In this document: piece by piece, positions 43,640 to 52,891 of the stretch
Numbering within the stretch: position 1 is the first letter of the stretch
How the letters are laid out: every line of letters starts with the position of its first letter
NCBI RefSeq assembly: GCF_014224355.1
Contig: NZ_VNWP01000010.1
Span: 33,131-97,130, forward strand
Direction: 5' to 3'
Origin: Synechococcus sp. BSA11S
GTDB lineage: Bacteria; Cyanobacteriota; Cyanobacteriia; PCC-6307; Cyanobiaceae
Length of the DNA stretch: 64,000 nt
Position numbers and translations under genes: made by a program
Notes under the pieces: generated by a model
Told to the model about the DNA's origin: nothing
What the model saw: the letters and a program-made list of their open reading frames with translations, nothing else
The model's database searches: none

Positions 43640-43904
43640 CATGGTGGCATCCTCCCCAGAACCACAGACCTCAAGGGAGCAACGCCAGCGGGCGGAAGAG
43701 GTGTTGCTATGGGCCCAGCGGCAGGTGCGTCTGCTGCAGACCGACGCCACCGATGAGGAGTGCACCCGCAGGGCTCAGATTCTGCTTCAGATCAACCTTT
43801 CCTCCGAGGCCATCGATGGCCTGCAGTCGCTGCGGACCTGCTGGCGCAGCCCACCGTGCCGGAACCCTTCCCCTTCCGGGAGCGACCAGCGAAGGTGGAA
43901 CTGA
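43640..43904 (+). pseudogene. Hypothetical coding remnant, probably frameshifted
   Basis: The frame from the ATG near 43640 reads SREQRQRAEEVLLWAQRQVR, LLQTDATDEECTRRAQILLQ, then INLSSEAIDGLQSL, a natural-looking helical sequence. Near 43830 it turns into Pro/Ser/Arg-rich sequence, while the next frame continues plausibly as VAADLLAQPTVPEPFPFRERPAKVELSVE. A single frame change would join them. I do not recognise the family, and there may be no living gene. Confidence 0.35.
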
Positions 43905-44464
43905 GTGTGGAGCGCCGGCGCCAACGCCTTCACGGCCACCAGTGGTCGGGCCGAAGTGAGCTTGGATCTCTACAAGCAGTAGCCTACCAGCCGTCGGCCA
44001 AGCGGACTCCGTTTGAGGCGATCGACCGTCGGGAAGGGCGGCGCTCGCGTCGGCGTCACGACCGACCGCCCACCCTGGCGGATCGGTTATTGCGTTGGAG
44101 TGGCATCAGCCGCCAGGACCGCCAACGCATTGAGGCGTTGCAGCATCAACGCGATCCGCGGTGGACCTCTCTGGAGACGATTCGGAGCAACCAAGCCGAT
44201 CGTTTTCAGCATCTCCGCTCGTGTTCGGCCACCTCCCTTAGGGACATACCCTCTGGGTGGCCGGCAGCATCAGTGAGCAGTGATCTTCACCCAGGAGTCT
44301 TGAAGAGACTGGGGATAGAGAGTGTTCCATGTAGTGAGCGTTTTTAGCGTGAGCGCTATGCAAGCAGGCCTCTGCCGCACTGTTATGAAAACCAAGGTCG
44401 TTGAGCCGATCTGAAAGCATCGTTCTCAGTACCATCCACCACCCTCTCTTCAGTCCTCACGCCC
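43905..44464. other. Gene-poor stretch before the NDH-2 gene
   Basis: Arg-rich open frames on the plus strand (for example DRPPTLADRLLRWSGISRQ around 44060) match nothing that I know. The last about 150 bases are AT-richer and should hold the NDH-2 promoter. Confidence 0.35.
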
Positions 44465-45892
44465 ATGGCCAAGGAACGCTTTTTCCTCGAGCTCACCCCT
44501 CCAGATGCCACCCTGCACCCCCTGCCCCATGTGGTGATCGTGGGGGGCGGCTTCGCCGGCCTCCGTGCCGCCCACGTCCTGACCGGCAAGCCGGTGCGCG
44601 TCACCCTGATCGACAAGCGCAATTTCAACCTCTTCCAACCCCTGCTTTACCAGGTGGCCACAGGCCTGGTAGCGGAGGCCGACGTGGCCTCACCCCTGCG
44701 CCAGATGGTGGGCCAGGCCCCCAACATCCAGATCCTGCTGGGGGAAGTCATCGACATCGACCCACAGGCGAAGGAGGTGGTGTTCAATGACCGCCGCCTG
44801 GCCTTCGATCACCTGATCCTGGCAACCGGCTCGGGCAGCGCCTACTTCGGCCATGAAGAGTGGCGCGAGCACGCCCCACCGATGAAGATCCTCGAGCACG
44901 CCGATGAGGTGCGTCGTCGCCTGTTGACGGCCATCGAGGAGGCCGAGCAGACCCCCGACCCGGAACGCCGCCGCTTCCTGCAGTCCGTGGTGGTGGTGGG
45001 GGGCGGCCCCGCGGGCTGCGAGCTGGCCGGCTCGGTGAACGAGATGCTGCGCCACGCGGTGGGGCGCGACTTCAAGCAGCTGGATCCGGCCGACTGCCAG
45101 GTGACGTTGGTGGATCCTGGCGACAGGCTGCTGCGGGCCATGCACCCCAGCCTCTCGGAAGCCGCCGGCCGCTACCTGCGCTCCCGCGGTGTGGAGCTGC
45201 TGCTGGGGGGTCGGGTGAAAGCCATCGCGCCGGGCCGGGTGACGGTGAGCACCGCCGACGGCGAGCAGACGCTGGAGGCCGCCACCCTCTGCTGGACCGC
45301 CGGCGTGCGCGCCTCCCACCTGGGCAAGCTGCTGGCTGAGCGCACCGGGGCTCCGCTCGATCGGGGCGGGCGGTTGATCGTCGAGCCGGATTTCTCCCTC
45401 CCTGGCCATCCCGCCATCCGGGTGGTGGGCGACCTCTGCTCCTACAGCCACACCGACGACGGCAAGGCCCTGCCGGGCATGGCGGGCCCGGCGGTGCAGA
45501 TGGGGGGGTGGGTGGCGGCCGACATCGTGGCCGGCCTGGCGGGCCGCTCCCACGCCCCTTTCCGCTGGAGCGATTTCGGCAGCATGGCCGTGATCGGCCC
45601 CCTCTGCGCCGTGGCCGACCTGCGCGGGCTGAGGGTGAGCGGTCCGCTCGGCTGGCTGCTGTGGGGCCTGGCCCACCTGGCCTTCATGCCCGCCAGCGAA
45701 AACCGCCTCAGCCTCCTCACCAAATGGCTCTGGGTGATTGCCACCCAGCAGCGGGCCTCGCTGCTGATCACCGGACGCCCCGACCAGCACATGGGGGTGG
45801 AGGTGGGCCTGGAGCACCTGGAGCGGGTCGAACCGGTCAGCGATCCCGCCACCCCAGCGGCGGTGGTTCCTCCATCTGATGAAGACGGCTGA
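44465..45892 (+). CDS. ndh: Type II NADH dehydrogenase (NDH-2)
   Basis: A 475-residue FAD enzyme that passes electrons from NAD(P)H to quinone without pumping. The FAD-binding VVIVGGGFAGLRAAHVL lies near residue 25 and the NAD-binding VVVVGGGPAGCELAGSVNEML near residue 178. LLYQVATGLVAEADVASPLR, FDHLILATGSG and VVGDLCSY are conserved blocks, and the C-terminal membrane-contact region FRWSDFGSMAVIG, then AHLAFMPASENRL, is present. Cyanobacterial NdbA/B/C proteins look like this; I cannot say which subgroup. It stands alone on the plus strand and its 3' end overlaps a convergent small gene. Confidence 0.92.
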   Translation: MAKERFFLELTPPDATLHPLPHVVIVGGGFAGLRAAHVLTGKPVRVTLIDKRNFNLFQPLLYQVATGLVAEADVASPLRQMVGQAPNIQILLGEVIDIDPQAKEVVFNDRRLAFDHLILATGSGSAYFGHEEWREHAPPMKILEHADEVRRRLLTAIEEAEQTPDPERRRFLQSVVVVGGGPAGCELAGSVNEMLRHAVGRDFKQLDPADCQVTLVDPGDRLLRAMHPSLSEAAGRYLRSRGVELLLGGRVKAIAPGRVTVSTADGEQTLEAATLCWTAGVRASHLGKLLAERTGAPLDRGGRLIVEPDFSLPGHPAIRVVGDLCSYSHTDDGKALPGMAGPAVQMGGWVAADIVAGLAGRSHAPFRWSDFGSMAVIGPLCAVADLRGLRVSGPLGWLLWGLAHLAFMPASENRLSLLTKWLWVIATQQRASLLITGRPDQHMGVEVGLEHLERVEPVSDPATPAAVVPPSDEDG

Positions 45893-46163
45893 TCAGCACC
45901 ACCATCACCGCGGAGATGTAGAACGGGCCAGCCACACTCAGTACCACGCTGATGAGGCTCACGAAAGCGAAATCATTGATGTTGATGACATCGATCTGTT
46001 CCGCCTCGAGGCTCTGGTGAGAATCGCTCTTCTCCGGCAGGGCAAAGGATTCGGACTGCTGGTGGTTCACGAATCCGGGCGGATTGATGGTGGCCAGCAC
46101 GCTCAGCAGTAGGTAGCCCGCCAGCCGCTTCAGGCTTGTCCGGCGACGATTAGGTAGGCGCAC
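45837..46163 (-). CDS. Small two-helix membrane protein
   Basis: A 108-residue protein from a GTG at 46163 with GGAGG just upstream. It opens with a very basic segment (RLPNRRRTSLKRL), a first hydrophobic helix (AGYLLLSVLATINPPGF), a hydrophilic loop of about 30 residues, and a second helix (FAFVSLISVVLSVAGPFYISAVMVVLIS). The frame stays open upstream to 46661, but that part lies opposite ppk2 and looks like a shadow. It overlaps the 3' end of the NDH-2 gene by 56 bp, convergent. The family is unknown to me. Confidence 0.6.
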   Translation of the reverse strand: MRLPNRRRTSLKRLAGYLLLSVLATINPPGFVNHQQSESFALPEKSDSHQSLEAEQIDVININDFAFVSLISVVLSVAGPFYISAVMVVLISRLHQMEEPPPLGWRDR

Positions 46164-46373
46164 CCGCCTCCGTAGTTGGCACCGGGCAGCGCGACCAGGC
46201 TGCCCCTCCCTGATCAACCGGCAGAAGGCCCTCAAGGTAAGCCTGTTGAGGCGTGCAGGAGACCATAACGACCCAACCTCAACGGCAGTCACCTGTCCCT
46301 CCAACGTTTTGCGACCGAAGGAGGCTGCACCAGCCGCTGACCCCGATGCTGAGTGTAGTCGTAGGCAGTCGTC

Positions 46374-47294
46374 ATGAGCAAGATCTTCAACAGTGAACAG
46401 CAAGATCTCATTGGACGCGCGAAGAAGTTCTCGAAACCCTTTCGCATTGATGATGGCGAAAAGTTTCACCTGAAGCAGGTTGATCCTGGTAACACTCTTC
46501 AGTTTGGCAAAGAGCACAAGTCTCAAGCCAAAGAAGCCCTTGACATGGGCGTTCAGTTGCTTGCTCAGTTTCAGGACCTTCTCTATGCCCAGGATCGCTG
46601 GGCCCTGCTGCTGATCTTCCAGGCAATGGATGCAGCCGGGAAAGACGGCACCATCAAGCATGTGATGAGTGGGGTAAATCCTCAGGGCTGCCAGGTGAGC
46701 TCCTTCAAAGCCCCTTCAGCCGTCGATCTCGACCATGACTACCTCTGGCGCAGCAACATCATGCTGCCCGAGCGGGGAAGGATTGGCATTTTCAACCGCA
46801 GCTACTACGAAGAGACCCTCGTGGTTCGTGTTCACCCAGAAATGCTTGCCAGGCAGACCCTGCCAAAGGCATTGGTCGACAAGGACATCTGGAAGGATCG
46901 CTTCCGCGACATCAGGAACTACGAGCGCTATCTCACCAACAACGGCATCGTGATTCGAAAGTTCTTCCTGCACGTCTCCAAGGAAGAACAGAAAAAGCGC
47001 TTCCTTCAACGCCTCGAGAATCCAGACAAGAACTGGAAGTTTTCCGCCAATGACATCCGTGAGCGCGCCTACTGGGATGACTACATGAACGCCTATGAAG
47101 AAACCATTCGCCACACAGCGACAGAGCGCGCACCTTGGTACGTTGTGCCTGCTGACAATAAATGGTTCACCCGCGTGGTGGTTGCGGCGGCCATTGTTGA
47201 AGCCCTGGATTCATTGGGCCTGCACTACCCAGAAGTTAGCGATGCGGCACGCAAGGACCTGGACAAGGCAAGAGAAGATCTCTTGAATGAGTAA
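46374..47294 (+). CDS. ppk2: PPK2-family polyphosphate kinase
   Basis: A 306-residue, single-domain PPK2 that moves phosphate between polyphosphate and nucleotides. The Walker A motif is [19 protein letters not shown] near residue 83. The lid and Walker B region shows [22 protein letters not shown] near residue 142, and [28 protein letters not shown] follows. The size fits the one-domain classes (I or III); which nucleotide it prefers cannot be told by eye. It starts 210 bp after the divergent small membrane gene and converges with the V-ATPase operon. Its codon use is less GC-biased than that of the hyp operon. Confidence 0.94.
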   Translation: MSKIFNSEQQDLIGRAKKFSKPFRIDDGEKFHLKQVDPGNTLQFGKEHKSQAKEALDMGVQLLAQFQDLLYAQDRWALLLIFQAMDAAGKDGTIKHVMSGVNPQGCQVSSFKAPSAVDLDHDYLWRSNIMLPERGRIGIFNRSYYEETLVVRVHPEMLARQTLPKALVDKDIWKDRFRDIRNYERYLTNNGIVIRKFFLHVSKEEQKKRFLQRLENPDKNWKFSANDIRERAYWDDYMNAYEETIRHTATERAPWYVVPADNKWFTRVVVAAAIVEALDSLGLHYPEVSDAARKDLDKAREDLLNE

Positions 47295-47321
47295 GCTCAA
47301 GCCGAACAGGATCCCTGCTCT

Positions 47322-49187
47322 CTAGACCTTGGTTGTCGAACCTGCCACGGGATGCGTCTCTGGAAGAGGCTGCTGTCGCTGGCTCGCCGCAGCGGACAGG
47401 TCGTCGATCTGCTTGCGGAAGGCGGCGTAGGTGGGTGATTCTTCCGCGGCATAGTTGAGGTTCCTGTACAGACCGGTCAGACGGGTGAAGTAGTCCCTGA
47501 CAGCCGCCTTGTCTTCGAAGTGGTAGCTGCGGTTGATCAGCGCGCAGACCAGCTCGAAGGATCGCTTCTGCCGATCGATCGGGCAGCTGGCATCCACGTC
47601 ATCAAAGGCGTCCTGCTGCAGGTACACCATGTCGAGAAACTGGGCTTTCTGGTAGAGGATGAAGTCCTCAAGGGTGACACCCTCCTCACCGGTGACCTGG
47701 ATCATTTGGTTGACGGCATCGCCGCGGCGGAGAAGATCATTCATCGCCTTCACCCGATCGACCCAGTCGGGAGCCACATGGCTGGCGAACCACCCCTCCA
47801 GCTGGCCGAAATAGCGCGACCAGGAGAGCAGGATATCCACCGCCGGATAGCAGCGCTTGTAGGCCCGCTCTGCGCTCAGGCCGAGGAAGGCCTTCACCGT
47901 GCTGAGGGTCGACTGGGTCACCGGCTCCTCGAAGTTGCCGCCGGCGGGCGACACCGTGCCGATCATCGTGAGACTGCCGACGCTGCCGTCGTTGGTGCGG
48001 ATGATGCCGGCGCGCTCATACACCCCCTTGATGGAGGAATCCAGATAGGCGGGAAAGGCATCCTCGCCGGGGATCTCCTCGAGACGGCCGGAGGTCTCGC
48101 GCATGGCCTGGGCCCAGCGGGAGGTGGAATCGGCGATCAGCAGCACATTGCAGCCCATCTGGCGGTAGTACTCGCCGAGGGTGAGACCGGTATAAATGGA
48201 GGCCTCCCGGGCCGCCACGGGCATCGAGGAGGTGTTGCAGATGATGATCGTGCGATCCATCAGGGATCCCCCTGTCTTGGGATCGGTGAGCTTCGGGAAT
48301 TCGGTGATGGTCTCCACCACCTCCCCCGCCCGCTCGCCGCAGGCCACCACCAGCACCACATCCACATCCGAGTGGCGGGAGATCAGGTTCTGCAGCACGG
48401 TCTTGCCAGCACCGAACGGGCCGGGAATGCAGCCGGTGCCACCGCGGGCAATGGGCAGAAAGGTGTCGACGATCCGCTGGGTGGTGATCATCGGCTCCTC
48501 GGGATAGAGCCGCTCGCAGTAGCGGTTCTGCAGCAGCAGCTCCGGCAGGGCCCGCCGTACCGGCCAGTCCTGCGCCAGGGTGAGGGAGCGGCTGTGGCCG
48601 CTCGCGTCGGTGACCCGGGCCACCACCGTGTCCACCGTGAACGAACCCTGCTGGATCCAGTCCAGGGTGACCTGGCCGGACTGGTCGAAGGGCACCATGA
48701 TCTTGTGGGTGAAGCGCCCCTCCTGCACCGTGCCGATCACATCGCCGGCCCGCAGGGTTTCGCCCATCCGGGCCGTGGGCTGAAACGACCAGGTCTTCTC
48801 GGTGTCGAGGGGGGGCACCGTAGCCCCGCGGGGCAGAAAGGTGCCGTAGCCGGCGGCGAGGCCAGCCAGGGGGTTCTGCAGACCGTCGTACACCTGGGTG
48901 AGCAGCCCAGGGCCCAGCTTCACCGAGAGCAGCTCGCCCGTCTGCTCCACGGGATCCCCGATCCCCACCCCCCGGGTGCTCTCGAACACCTGGGCATCGG
49001 CGGTGCTGCCATGCACGCGCAGCACCTCGGCCTTGAGCCGCTCCTGTCGCTCCCCCTCCCTGTGCTTCGGAAGGATGTAGAGCACCTCGTTCTTGAGGAT
49101 CGGCCGCGGCGCCGTTGTCGCCATGGCAATGGTCACCAGGTCGTCCTGAACAGCGACCACACGGGCAGAGTTGAAGGAGTCGTTCAT
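47322..49187 (-). CDS. atpA: V-type ATPase catalytic subunit A
   Basis: A 621-residue catalytic A subunit of a V/A-type rotary ATPase. It opens MNDSFNSARVVAVQDDLVTIAM (beta-barrel) and carries the A-subunit 'non-homologous' insert before the P-loop GPFGAGKTVLQNLI near residue 255. CGERAGEVVETITEFPKL and DSTSRWAQAMRETSGRLEEIPGEDAFPAYL are the classic A-subunit blocks, with the catalytic Glu in GERAGE. The ATG at 49187 overlaps the preceding stop by four bases. In this operon it is the last gene, whereas in Chlamydia-type operons A comes third. Confidence 0.96.
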   Translation of the reverse strand: MNDSFNSARVVAVQDDLVTIAMATTAPRPILKNEVLYILPKHREGERQERLKAEVLRVHGSTADAQVFESTRGVGIGDPVEQTGELLSVKLGPGLLTQVYDGLQNPLAGLAAGYGTFLPRGATVPPLDTEKTWSFQPTARMGETLRAGDVIGTVQEGRFTHKIMVPFDQSGQVTLDWIQQGSFTVDTVVARVTDASGHSRSLTLAQDWPVRRALPELLLQNRYCERLYPEEPMITTQRIVDTFLPIARGGTGCIPGPFGAGKTVLQNLISRHSDVDVVLVVACGERAGEVVETITEFPKLTDPKTGGSLMDRTIIICNTSSMPVAAREASIYTGLTLGEYYRQMGCNVLLIADSTSRWAQAMRETSGRLEEIPGEDAFPAYLDSSIKGVYERAGIIRTNDGSVGSLTMIGTVSPAGGNFEEPVTQSTLSTVKAFLGLSAERAYKRCYPAVDILLSWSRYFGQLEGWFASHVAPDWVDRVKAMNDLLRRGDAVNQMIQVTGEEGVTLEDFILYQKAQFLDMVYLQQDAFDDVDASCPIDRQKRSFELVCALINRSYHFEDKAAVRDYFTRLTGLYRNLNYAAEESPTYAAFRKQIDDLSAAASQRQQPLPETHPVAGSTTKV

Positions 49188-49882
49188 CAGGAGGCGGCGG
49201 GGATTTCGGTGACGGTGCCGAGACCGGCGGACACCAGCTGGCGGAAGCGGGCCGTGGCGGCCTGGGCGTCGAAGCTGCACCAGCGCTCCACCAGACTCCA
49301 GCGGGCCAGATAGATCATCACGGCTTCGAAATCGAAGTGGTGCCCAAGGGCCACACGGTCGATCTCCTTCCAGATCACCGAGAAATGGAGCCGCTCGAGG
49401 TTGATCAGATCGTCGGCCTCCAGCAGTCGCGCGGTCTCGACGATCCACGGAAACACCGCCTCCAGCCGGAAGGTGGGCTCCTTCCAGTGGCGCTCGATCG
49501 TGGCCACCCAGGGGCCGAATCCCCATGGCTGGCCCAGGGGCGGATCCACCTCCCCCCGATGGCGGCGCCTCAGGGCCGCCAGCACGGTGCGCAGATCGAG
49601 GCGATGGCTCACCAGGTGACGCAGCAGGGGATTGGTGACCTCAGAAAAGAAGGCCCGGGTCTCCTCCAGCAGGCGGGCATCGCTGGGGCCGCCGTCCGGA
49701 TCCTGGGGCCGCATCGACTGGGAGAGGATGCTGATGGCCAGGTCAAGGCTGCGACGGTCATCGTCTTCCAGCTGAGTGAGCCGTCTCTCCAGCTTCAGCC
49801 GGGAGATCGCCGGAGAGCGGGCCTCGAACAGGCCGCCGAGGGGCGGCAGGCTGGCCATCAGGGTGGTGTACCGGGGGGTCAT
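49187..49882 (-). CDS. DUF2764 protein, probable C/d-like V-ATPase subunit
   Basis: A 231-residue, alpha-helical protein that I assign to DUF2764, which occupies the slot between E and A in Chlamydia/Bacteroidetes-type V-ATPase operons and is thought to replace the central-stalk C/d subunit. Landmarks are the opening YTTLMASLPPLGGLFEARSP, HLVSHRLDLRTVLAALRRRHRG, and LINLERLHFSVIWKEIDRVALGHHFDFEAVMIYLARWSL near the end. The ATG overlaps the atpE stop (ATGA), and its stop overlaps the atpA start. No other C, F or G subunit is present. Confidence 0.85.
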   Translation of the reverse strand: MTPRYTTLMASLPPLGGLFEARSPAISRLKLERRLTQLEDDDRRSLDLAISILSQSMRPQDPDGGPSDARLLEETRAFFSEVTNPLLRHLVSHRLDLRTVLAALRRRHRGEVDPPLGQPWGFGPWVATIERHWKEPTFRLEAVFPWIVETARLLEADDLINLERLHFSVIWKEIDRVALGHHFDFEAVMIYLARWSLVERWCSFDAQAATARFRQLVSAGLGTVTEIPAAS

Positions 49883-50580
49883 TTCACGACGCCCTCCAGC
49901 AGCGCCCGGAAGCGGGGCTGCAGATGCTCGAGGATGGCCTCGGCCACGGCCCTGTCGGTGAGATCCAGCACCACGTCGCGATCCTCCAGCCGCACACGCA
50001 TCCCCGCCTCGCCGTCCCGCGCCACACCGAAACTGATCCCATCCCGCAGCATGGAGCGGGAAATCAGCTGTACGAAGTGGGTGAGCACCCCCTTCTCCAG
50101 CTCCTCGGGGTTCTGACTGAGTTCGGCCAGGCCGGCCACATGGAGCGGCAGCAGCACCTCCATCTGCTCGGAGCGGTCCGCCTCCGGCCGCACCCGGCCC
50201 ACCACCTCCAGGATCATCTTTTCGAGAATCTCCTGCTTCTGCTGCTCCTCCCCCACCAGCTGCCTCACCTCACCACGGAAGCGCTCCATCAGGCGGGTCT
50301 TCATGGCCAGCACCGCATCCCGCAGAGCCAGCTCCAGGGCGTGACGGCCGGAGGTCTGCAGATTCTCGGCCTCCTGGCGGGCCTCCGCCAGGATCTGGTC
50401 AGCCTGCTGCCTAGCCTGGTCCACGGTGCGCTGGGCTTCCTGCCGCGCCTCCGCCACCATCTGATCGGCCTGGCTGCGGCCCGCCTCCACCCCCTGATCG
50501 CGCAGCCGGGCGATCAGCTGCTCCACTCCGGCGGCCACCTGAGCGGGGGTCTCCTGGCGACTGGATCCTGATCTGGGCAT
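49879..50580 (-). CDS. atpE: V-type ATPase peripheral stalk subunit E
   Basis: A 233-residue subunit E. The N-terminal half (residues 15-90) is a long right-angled coiled coil rich in Ala, Gln, Glu and Arg (EARQEAQRTVDQARQQADQI and a second similar stretch), the stalk. The C-terminal half is globular, ending with RVRLEDRDVVLDLTDRAVAEAILEHLQPRFRALLEG, typical for E. A clear AGGAG lies before the ATG at 50580. It follows subunit K after 50 bp, the only real gap in the operon, and overlaps the DUF2764 start. Confidence 0.9.
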   Translation of the reverse strand: MPRSGSSRQETPAQVAAGVEQLIARLRDQGVEAGRSQADQMVAEARQEAQRTVDQARQQADQILAEARQEAENLQTSGRHALELALRDAVLAMKTRLMERFRGEVRQLVGEEQQKQEILEKMILEVVGRVRPEADRSEQMEVLLPLHVAGLAELSQNPEELEKGVLTHFVQLISRSMLRDGISFGVARDGEAGMRVRLEDRDVVLDLTDRAVAEAILEHLQPRFRALLEGVVK

Positions 50581-50630
50581 GGGATGACTCCTGCAGCGGT
50601 GTGGCTGGGGGACGAGATGAACGAACGGCC

Positions 50631-51086
50631 CTAGGTGGCCGGGATGCCGCCGGCGGCCACCAGGGCGAACACGAAGGCGAACACCGCGAAGCCCTCCACG
50701 ATCGCCGCCGGGGCAAGCGCGAGGCCGAAGATCTCAGGCTTCGACTTCGAGCCCGCGATCGCCGAGGCACAGCACAGACCCTGATAGATCGCGGCCACCA
50801 GGAACGCGACCCCGGCCAGCACGCCGATGCCGAAGAGGCCTCCGGCATTCCCAGGACTGACCGGGCGGTTGAGAATGAACATCACCACGATGCCGTAGAT
50901 CGACATCGAGGAAGGCAGGGCCGACAGACCGACGAAGCGCCCATAGCCACTGTTCACTTCCATCATCGCGCCGATGGCGGCCTGGCCGGCGATGGTGCAG
51001 CCGATGGCCGCTCCCATGGCGCCGAGGGCAACCGGTGCGTAGATACCGATCCAGCCAAGCACCAGGAGAGAAAATTGGTCGTTCAA
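50631..51086 (-). CDS. atpK: V-type ATPase membrane rotor subunit K (duplicated c subunit)
   Basis: A 151-residue proteolipid with four helices in two hairpins: GAMGAAIGCTIAGQAAIGAM, LPSSMSIYGIVVMFIL, GIGVLAGVAFLVAAIYQGLC and IVEGFAVFAFVFALVAA. The ion-binding glutamate is in AIVEGFAVF (fourth helix), and YQG supplies the conserved Gln of helix 3. The usual LPxTQ of helix 2, which binds Na+ in E. hirae NtpK, reads LPSSM here. It starts with TTG overlapping the subunit I stop (TTGA). Whether it carries H+ or Na+ is open. Confidence 0.93.
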   Translation of the reverse strand: MNDQFSLLVLGWIGIYAPVALGAMGAAIGCTIAGQAAIGAMMEVNSGYGRFVGLSALPSSMSIYGIVVMFILNRPVSPGNAGGLFGIGVLAGVAFLVAAIYQGLCCASAIAGSKSKPEIFGLALAPAAIVEGFAVFAFVFALVAAGGIPAT

Positions 51087-52891
51087 GAAACAGGCTCCTT
51101 TTTAACGAAGGGTTGAAAGGGATACCCCTCCTCGGAAAGGCTCCAATTGAAGAATTCGATGAAGTTCAGGCGCAGGCCATGCACAAATCCACTGATGATT
51201 GCCAGCAACAGGTTGATACCGTGACCAAGCAGCAGAATCAGAATGGCAATCGGTAGACCCAATGGTACGTCTGAGTGATAGATCTGCGCAGCAAGTTGAT
51301 TGAACGTAACCGCCAGAGATGCGCTGGCCAAGCCCAAGGCAAAGAGCCTCAGGTAGCTCATCACATCGCCGAACAGCTTGGAGATGTTGGTCAGTGATCC
51401 CAGACCATCAACAAGACGCAGGATCAGATCAGCCGGATGGGCGATCGGCCGCTCGCTGCTCAGCAGAAGAATGGTGAGCAACCCACCGGCCCCCAGCCCC
51501 ACACCCACATTCCCCGCCCAGGCCGTGCCCGCTCCGAGATAGACCACGAGCCCGGCAAGGATCACCGCCATCCAGCCGATCGGTTTCGCCCTGGCCGCCA
51601 CGCCAGGGCCGCGGATGGCCACGATGCCGTTGGCGAGCAGCAGGTGAAGGCAGCCCACCACGAGCGAGACCTTCATCATTGCGTCGTAGTCATTCAGGTT
51701 CAGGAGATTCAGCCGCGCCAGAGGCGATGCCGCCGGGGGCTCAATGCCGAAATAGCTTCCCGCCAGCACGCCATAGAGCAGCGCAAAGCTGAGCCCCACA
51801 ACCGCCACGATGCGGAAGTGTCGCCCTCCCGGGCTGCGCCCCATCCCCTTCCAAAGCAGGCCCACCAGCACAGCCAGCACAAGGGCGTAGCCGGCATCGG
51901 CCAGGATCATGGCGAAGAAGATGGCAAAGGAGAAAAGGACCACGATCGAAGGGTCCCAGTCGCGATAGCCGGGGGTTTCGTAGAAGGTCACCAGGTCCTG
52001 ACCTCCGGTCAGGGTGACCGGATTGGACAGGAGCGTGGGTGGTGCATCCTTCGGTTCGGGCTTCTCCGCCAGGAAGGCCAGACCGTGCTGCTGTGCGAAC
52101 GCATCGAGACGGGCAAGATCGCGCCTGGGCAACCAGCCCTGGAGCTGCAGCAGGGTGCCGTCGTCTTGAGTCATGCCACTGGCCTGGGCGCGGGCCTGGG
52201 AGTCTTCGGCTCGGGCCAGGTGCCGCGACAGCAGGAAGATCCAGCGGCTCAGGGCTTCATGGTCCGCCTCCACCTCCTCGAGGGCTGTGCGGGCTGCATC
52301 CAGTTGCCGCCGCACCACGGCGGTGGGCTCGGAGCCGACATGGGAGCGGGGCACGGGCAGGGCCTCCGGATCGGGCTCCGAAGAGGCGATCAGGGCAAAG
52401 TAGAGGTGGCGGGGGCTTGCGTAGAGAAGCTGAAACGGCACCTCCAGGCTGGCCAGGGCCTCGCGGAACGGCTTGGCCTTCGGATGGGGCACCCGATAGA
52501 ACCAGAGGCGTTGTCCGCCCAGCTGATCGAGGTCGGGCAGGGCCACATCACCCCAGGGCTCGAGCTCCCGCAGCCGGGCCTCCAGGGCCAGGAGCCGATC
52601 CTCGGCCTCCCGCTGGCGCTGTCGTGTGGCCAGGGCCTCGGCAATGAGGCGATCGAAATCGAAGTCGGCATCCACGCGGGTCTGATGGCGCCGCCGCCGC
52701 ACGTCACTCAGGTAACGCAGCGCCTGCCGCGCCTCCTCGATCGGCCGGGCCGTGACGAAGGTGCCCTCTTCCGGAGGCGCCGCCAGGGGGATCAGGTGCA
52801 CGCAGCCCAGCCGCTGCAGCCCATCGATCAGGTTGTCCTTGTCGGCAGAGAGGCCGACAACGGTGACGCGCGCCAAGGGGACAATGCTCAT
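51083..52891 (-). CDS. atpI: V-type ATPase subunit I (a subunit)
   Basis: A 602-residue stator subunit. The N-terminal cytoplasmic half (to about residue 310) is helical with coiled-coil parts. The C-terminal half has about seven to eight membrane helices beginning FFAMILADAGYALVLAVLVG, with LSYLRLFALGLASASLAVTFN holding the essential arginine (YLRLFALG) that faces the rotor glutamate. LLGHGINLLLAIISGFVHGLRLNFIEFF follows near the end, also typical. It overlaps subunit D and subunit K by four bases each. It looks complete. Confidence 0.94.
   Translation of the reverse strand: MSIVPLARVTVVGLSADKDNLIDGLQRLGCVHLIPLAAPPEEGTFVTARPIEEARQALRYLSDVRRRRHQTRVDADFDFDRLIAEALATRQRQREAEDRLLALEARLRELEPWGDVALPDLDQLGGQRLWFYRVPHPKAKPFREALASLEVPFQLLYASPRHLYFALIASSEPDPEALPVPRSHVGSEPTAVVRRQLDAARTALEEVEADHEALSRWIFLLSRHLARAEDSQARAQASGMTQDDGTLLQLQGWLPRRDLARLDAFAQQHGLAFLAEKPEPKDAPPTLLSNPVTLTGGQDLVTFYETPGYRDWDPSIVVLFSFAIFFAMILADAGYALVLAVLVGLLWKGMGRSPGGRHFRIVAVVGLSFALLYGVLAGSYFGIEPPAASPLARLNLLNLNDYDAMMKVSLVVGCLHLLLANGIVAIRGPGVAARAKPIGWMAVILAGLVVYLGAGTAWAGNVGVGLGAGGLLTILLLSSERPIAHPADLILRLVDGLGSLTNISKLFGDVMSYLRLFALGLASASLAVTFNQLAAQIYHSDVPLGLPIAILILLLGHGINLLLAIISGFVHGLRLNFIEFFNWSLSEEGYPFQPFVKKEPVS

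Noticed and set aside
45837..46661. Extending the small membrane protein to a 274-residue protein
   Set aside because: The upstream part lies opposite ppk2 and reads like a shadow; a GTG with GGAGG at 46163 gives a sensible start.
47520..49313. 597-codon open frame antisense to the V-ATPase A subunit
   Set aside because: Composition of a shadow frame, no domain, and it runs past the real gene's boundary.
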